NCBI GenBank assembly: GCA_947463285.1
Contig: CANHTV010000219.1
Coordinates: 1-6,515, forward strand
From: Verrucomicrobiaceae bacterium
GTDB lineage: Bacteria; Verrucomicrobiota; Verrucomicrobiia; Verrucomicrobiales; Verrucomicrobiaceae
Length of the DNA stretch: 6,515 bases
Direction: 5' to 3'
Shown: one piece after another, positions 1 to 6,515 of the stretch
Layout of the letters: every line of letters starts with the position of its first letter
Numbering within the stretch: the first letter of the stretch is position 1
Translations under genes and position numbers: made by a program
Notes under the pieces: generated by a model
What the model saw: the letters and a program-made list of their open reading frames with translations, nothing else
What the model was told of the DNA's origin: nothing
Database searches by the model: none

Positions 1-3703
<3,703 letters not shown>

Positions 3704-3723
<20 letters not shown>

Positions 3724-4501
3724 ATTCCAATTTAGACTTCTAAGTGCTTGTCTCGTGCTGTGTTTCGCGGCTGTCAATGCGGCTGAGAAGTTAGCGACTG
3801 ATGGCTCTGCTGCTGCGTTTGCCCTAGACCAGACGAACGCAGCGGATACGGCGGAAGTATTGGCCTTCACCCACGATGTTGATGGCGATGGTATTGAGGA
3901 ACAATTTGTAACTCTTGCGGGGTTCACAAATGGCAGAAGAGGCAATATTTGGACAGTTTATTCGGGTACGTTGCCCACAAGTATCATCGGTGAAGCGCAG
4001 TTCCCTCCCAACTATCTAGTTTCTTACGCTAGCGAGCCTCAGAAACTGCCAAGGGGGCTTTACACCTACTGGCCTGGCGATCAGCAAAAGGGTCACTTGA
4101 TCTGTTATTCAGTGGTTGAGGGGAAAATCGTGGAGAAAGACATCGGTGAAATCGAGCCGCTCGGCAGAGATAAGGTCTTTTTCGATTCCATCTTTGGGGC
4201 TGTAGGAGACAGCAAGACGCCATTTGCTTTCAAGTCATACCAGATGCGACAACTGAAAGCGATGGCGGCGCGACTCATGCCTCCTTCAGAAACAATGGAA
4301 CAAACAAAACCTCTGGCGACAAGTTCCACGCCCCCTGAACCTAGTTCGAACCATCGTATATCTGCAAAAGATGAATCTCCGAAAGAGAAGCCAGTGGCAG
4401 CGACTAGGGAACCTACATCGTCAATACTCTGGTCCGTGGTTACGTTGTTGATCGTGGTGGCTTGTGGCCTGCTGTGGTTGCTGCTCAAGCGGCGTTCGTG
4501 A
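3704..4501 (+). CDS. Membrane-anchored periplasmic protein of unknown family; candidate immunity protein for the upstream hydrolase
   Basis: I chose the ATG at 3704 (265 aa) because it gives a clean signal peptide: Arg at 7 and 11, a hydrophobic core LLSACLVLCFAAV, and a likely cut after VNA. GAAGG sits just upstream (3697-3701), rather close. ATG 3686 is an alternative and in-frame ATGs reach back to 3581. The start lies 20 nt inside the previous gene, in another frame, suggesting coupled translation. The mature part has DVDGDGIEE (58-66), like calcium-binding or FG-GAP/VCBS-type loops, then a beta-rich segment with GNIWTVYSG (80-88). A charged, Pro/Ser-rich linker (about 193-238) leads to one membrane helix (about 239-261) ending KRRS. 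This predicts a periplasmic domain tethered to the inner membrane, where an inhibitor of a peptidoglycan hydrolase would act. The immunity role is inferred from position and topology only. No family is recognised. Confidence 0.75.
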
Positions 4502-4592
4502 GCGTGGAGCCAATCACTGATTATCAGCTTTAACAGCAATCGCTCCTGTCAGCCTTCCTCCTCAAAATCTAACCAGCGACCTTCTCCCTCCC

Positions 4593-5249
4593 ATGCCCTC
4601 CATCCCCAAACAGCTCTCTCTGGCACTGGTGTTTCTGACCTGTCTGACGCCATTGGTTAGTTCGGCTCAGCGGGAGGTGGTGCTGGGGCTTTTGCTGATT
4701 TTGGCGGGGCTGGATGCAGGCGCGGCGGTGAAGACGACGGTGGTGGCGATGGAGCAGGTGGCTACGTGGGTGGCAGAGCTGCTTTCCGTGCGGGTACTGC
4801 CGTTTTATCTGGCGATGTCTGCCTTGGCTTGGGTGGGTATTCCTCCGACCCTCAAGGCCGGAGGCAGCGCCAAGGCATCCGCCTGCCAGACCTGTGCCAG
4901 CTCAGCTGCCGGTGCGATGTGTGGTGCTGAAGGGCGTGGTGGTTGTGGTTCAAGCAAGGCTGGAGCAGATGCCTCTGCCTGTGGCTGCTCCGCCAAAGTC
5001 GCTACCGGGAAACCCGCGCCACGTCTCCTGAACAACGTGCCGCTGCCTGGCGTTTCCCGAGTAGTGCTACCAGCCGCCGCCGCGCCAAACCCCGGCAGTA
5101 CTCCACCATCATCGACAGCAACGGCTCAGCCCGTGCCCGTGACTCCGCCGCAACTCCTACCCGCTCCCAAGCCAGCGACGATCACGATCCCCTCAGCCCC
5201 AGCCGCCTCAACAGCGACTCCACCAGAAGCCCCAAAACCGAAGAGCTGA
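4593..5249 (+). CDS. Hypothetical membrane protein with Cys cluster and Pro/Ala-rich tail
   Basis: This 218-residue protein is not recognised. The N-terminus (MPSIPKQ then a hydrophobic stretch to VSSAQ) looks like a signal peptide or a first membrane segment. Two more hydrophobic stretches follow at about 28-46 and 66-85. Residues 98-132 carry six cysteines (98, 101, 110, 118, 130, 132) in a Gly/Ala/Ser-rich background. From about 141 to the end the protein is Pro/Ala/Ser/Thr-rich and probably disordered, as in wall- or envelope-spanning linkers. The start has no visible Shine-Dalgarno sequence (upstream is pyrimidine-rich, cttctccctccc). It sits 91 nt after the previous gene on the same strand, so shared transcription is possible. 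The Cys cluster could bind metal or form disulfides. The frame is open for 218 codons and has a coherent membrane-protein pattern, so it is probably real, but its function is unknown. Confidence 0.65.
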   Translation: MPSIPKQLSLALVFLTCLTPLVSSAQREVVLGLLLILAGLDAGAAVKTTVVAMEQVATWVAELLSVRVLPFYLAMSALAWVGIPPTLKAGGSAKASACQTCASSAAGAMCGAEGRGGCGSSKAGADASACGCSAKVATGKPAPRLLNNVPLPGVSRVVLPAAAAPNPGSTPPSSTATAQPVPVTPPQLLPAPKPATITIPSAPAASTATPPEAPKPKS

Positions 5250-5453
5250 CAGCGCGTCTTTAAACCTGCAGTGATAACACAAGCTGGTTCGCTACAGAGG
5301 GCACCGAGGAACACCGATGTTTACAAAAAGCTCGGGGTAAATCCGTCAAGAAACCAGCTTTTCTCCAGAAAGTGGCGGGCGAAGAAGTGAGGAAAGTGGG
5401 GTGTTCGGTGCAAAATAATAAGATGCTGCAAGTAGCTGGCGTAACCTGCTGTC
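5250..5453 (+). other. Intergenic region, no gene seen
   Basis: These 204 bases between the hypothetical membrane protein and the deacetylase hold no plausible coding frame. A purine-rich stretch at about 5366-5400 contains GAAAGTGG twice (5368-5375 and 5392-5399). AATAAT at 5414-5419 resembles a -10 box and lies 35 bases before the deacetylase start, but no matching -35 box is evident. A promoter for the deacetylase probably lies here by position, but I cannot place it. Confidence 0.5.
5281..5360. repeat. 9-bp perfect inverted repeat with 62-base loop
   Basis: AAGCTGGTT at 5281-5289 is the exact reverse complement of AACCAGCTT at 5352-5360. Inside the loop a second complementary pair, CCGAG (5304-5308) and CTCGG (5331-5335), could nest within it. 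The second arm is followed by TT but not by a long T run, so a classical terminator is not supported. It could be a structured 3' end of the upstream transcript, a protein-binding site pair, or chance. Confidence 0.35.
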
Positions 5454-6245
5454 ATGCCTTCTGTTCTTGCCCTTTTCGCCCATCCTGATGACATCGAATT
5501 CGTCGCTGCAGGCACGATGCTGCAGCTGCAAAAACGGGGTTGGGATCTGCATTACATGAATCTCTGCACGGGCAATGGCGGGTCGGTACAGATGGACGGG
5601 CCGACGACAACACGGACGCGGCTGGCTGAGGGCGAGGAGGCGGCGCGGATCCTGGGCGCGACGTTTTACCCGCCGATCTCGGATGATCTGGAGCTGATCT
5701 ACAGTGTGCCGCTGCTGAGAAAGGTGGCCTCCGTGGTGCGGGCAGCGCGTCCGAGCATTGTGCTGACGCATTCGCCGGCGGACTACATGGAGGATCACCA
5801 AAACACCTGCCGTCTTGCCGTGACGGCAGCCTTTGCTCATGGGATTCCGAATTTTGTCTGCGATCCGCCGCGCGAGTCCTTTGGGCATGATGTGACGGTT
5901 TATCATGCGATGCCGCACGGCCAATGTGATCCGCTGCGCAAGCGCATCCATGCCGGCGCTTTTGTGGACACCACGGCGGTGCATGAGAAAAAACGTGAGT
6001 CGCTGGCGGCGCACTTGAGCCAAAAAGATTGGCTGGATGTGAGCCAGGGGATGGACTCCTACCTGATCAGCATGGATGAGGCCTCCAAGCGCATCGGTGA
6101 GCTTTCGGGAAAATTTCAGCACGCTGAGGGCTGGCGCAGGCATCTGCATCTGGGCTTCAGCACGAAGGCGATTGATCCTCTGAAGGACGCGCTAGGGGAG
6201 CTGTGCCTGATCAATGAAGAGTATGAGGCTTGGTTGAAGGAGTAA
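5454..6245 (+). CDS. PIG-L/LmbE-family zinc-dependent deacetylase
   Basis: This 263-residue protein opens with LALFAHPDDIEF; the AHPDD motif (9-13) is the hallmark of the PIG-L/LmbE family. Members remove an N-acetyl group from GlcNAc-type sugars in glycolipids, glycopeptides, mycothiol or bacillithiol precursors. Candidate zinc ligands are H10, D13 and H115 (within HSPADYMEDHQNT, 106-118), and D12 is the usual catalytic base. Length is normal for the family and the protein is cytoplasmic, with no signal peptide. The ATG at 5454 is right because the conserved core begins within ten residues. No Shine-Dalgarno is visible. The exact substrate cannot be read from the sequence: bacillithiol-type (BshB), other sugar and secondary-metabolite members share these motifs. 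It is followed after 96 nt by a tRNA-modification gene, with no clear functional link. Base composition is higher in GC than the cassette to its left, as expected for core genome. Confidence 0.93.
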   Translation: MPSVLALFAHPDDIEFVAAGTMLQLQKRGWDLHYMNLCTGNGGSVQMDGPTTTRTRLAEGEEAARILGATFYPPISDDLELIYSVPLLRKVASVVRAARPSIVLTHSPADYMEDHQNTCRLAVTAAFAHGIPNFVCDPPRESFGHDVTVYHAMPHGQCDPLRKRIHAGAFVDTTAVHEKKRESLAAHLSQKDWLDVSQGMDSYLISMDEASKRIGELSGKFQHAEGWRRHLHLGFSTKAIDPLKDALGELCLINEEYEAWLKE

Positions 6246-6341
6246 GACTCCTGTTTCAGGTTCTATCGTGTTTCATGAATTTGTCGGGCAGGAAACGAAG
6301 GGGCGGTTTGCGCATCGGCTGAGCCTGCTTTAGTCTCGTCG

Positions 6342-6515
6342 ATGCTTCCCTGGCTCCAAAAAGACCGTTTCCCCCTGTATCTAGCGCCTATGGCGGGCGT
6401 GACGGATGTGGTTTTCCGGGCTCTGTGCAAGGAACTTGGGGCGGATGTGATGGTCACGGAGTTTGTTTCCGCCGAGGGCATCCTCCAGCGCGATGACCGC
6501 ACGCGGCATTACACC
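6342..6515 (+). CDS. dus: tRNA-dihydrouridine synthase, N-terminal fragment (3' partial)
   Basis: The ATG at 6342 opens a frame that runs 58 codons to the right edge. It reads MLPWLQKDRFPLYLAPMAGV, then TD-VVFRALCKELGAD and TEFVSAEGIL. The LAPMAGVTD...FR start and the following TEFVSA segment are diagnostic of the FMN-dependent Dus family, which reduces uridine to dihydrouridine in tRNA loops using NADPH. APMAGVTD begins the first beta strand of the TIM barrel that binds FMN. The catalytic Cys and the C-terminal helical domain lie beyond the window, so the subfamily (DusA, DusB or DusC) cannot be decided, although a DusB-like type is common in such genomes. No Shine-Dalgarno is evident upstream (ctttagtctcgtcg). 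It is on the same strand as the deacetylase and could be transcribed with it. Confidence 0.93.
   Translation, partial: MLPWLQKDRFPLYLAPMAGVTDVVFRALCKELGADVMVTEFVSAEGILQRDDRTRHYT

Noticed and set aside
3743..3751. Lipobox-like LSAC in the signal peptide of the immunity candidate
   Set aside because: The hydrophobic core continues well past the Cys and too little lies before it; a standard signal peptidase site (VNA) follows, and the protein already has a C-terminal anchor.
4516..4527. CTGATTATCAG palindrome after the immunity candidate
   Set aside because: Single-base centre and 5-bp arms cannot form a hairpin; as an operator it is unsupported.
5317..5340. Seven-codon ATG...TAA micro-ORF in the intergenic gap
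   Set aside because: Too short, no ribosome binding site, and no conserved role can be argued.
5346..6149. 267-codon open frame on the - strand
   Set aside because: It lies opposite a clear PIG-L/LmbE gene, is rich in Arg and His as expected of an antisense shadow, and shows no domain motif.
6250..6260. CCTG-TTT-CAGG hairpin just after the deacetylase stop as a terminator
   Set aside because: The stem is only 4 bp and is not followed by a T run.

Overview
The window looks like part of a bacterial chromosome with moderate to moderately high GC. Five genes lie on the + strand; the first runs off the left edge and the last off the right edge. The best guess for the source is the Verrucomicrobia (a Prosthecobacter-like genome). 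This rests on general style: a very large secreted Ig-like and Cys-rich protein, weak or absent Shine-Dalgarno sequences, and a PIG-L/LmbE deacetylase next to a dihydrouridine synthase. No taxonomic marker is present, so this is an inference only.

Left and centre (1-4501): the dominant feature is the 3' part of a giant modular surface or exported protein. In order it has about six Ig-like beta-sandwich modules, a short proline stretch, a 15-glycine hinge, a region with 24 cysteines in about 150 residues, another beta-rich domain, and a C-terminal lysozyme-like / lytic-transglycosylase-like domain with the Glu, GxxQ-type and YNxG-type signatures. The next gene starts inside its last codons (20-nt overlap). 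It encodes a predicted signal peptide, a periplasmic domain with a DxDGDGxEE motif and a C-terminal membrane anchor. The architecture, overlap and local base composition fit a polymorphic-toxin layout: long delivery stalk, swappable peptidoglycan-hydrolase tip, then a periplasm-facing candidate immunity protein. That function is inferred, not shown.

Middle right (4593-5249): a small protein of unknown function with an N-terminal signal or membrane segment, further hydrophobic segments, a six-Cys cluster and a long Pro/Ala-rich tail. It may be co-transcribed with the pair above. A 204-base gap (5250-5453) follows, with one long-looped inverted repeat and no gene.

Right (5454-6515): ordinary housekeeping-type genes. 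A complete PIG-L/LmbE-family zinc deacetylase is followed by the first 58 codons of a tRNA-dihydrouridine synthase. These appear unrelated to the toxin-like cassette. No tRNA, rRNA, CRISPR array, transposase or convincing rho-independent terminator was seen.
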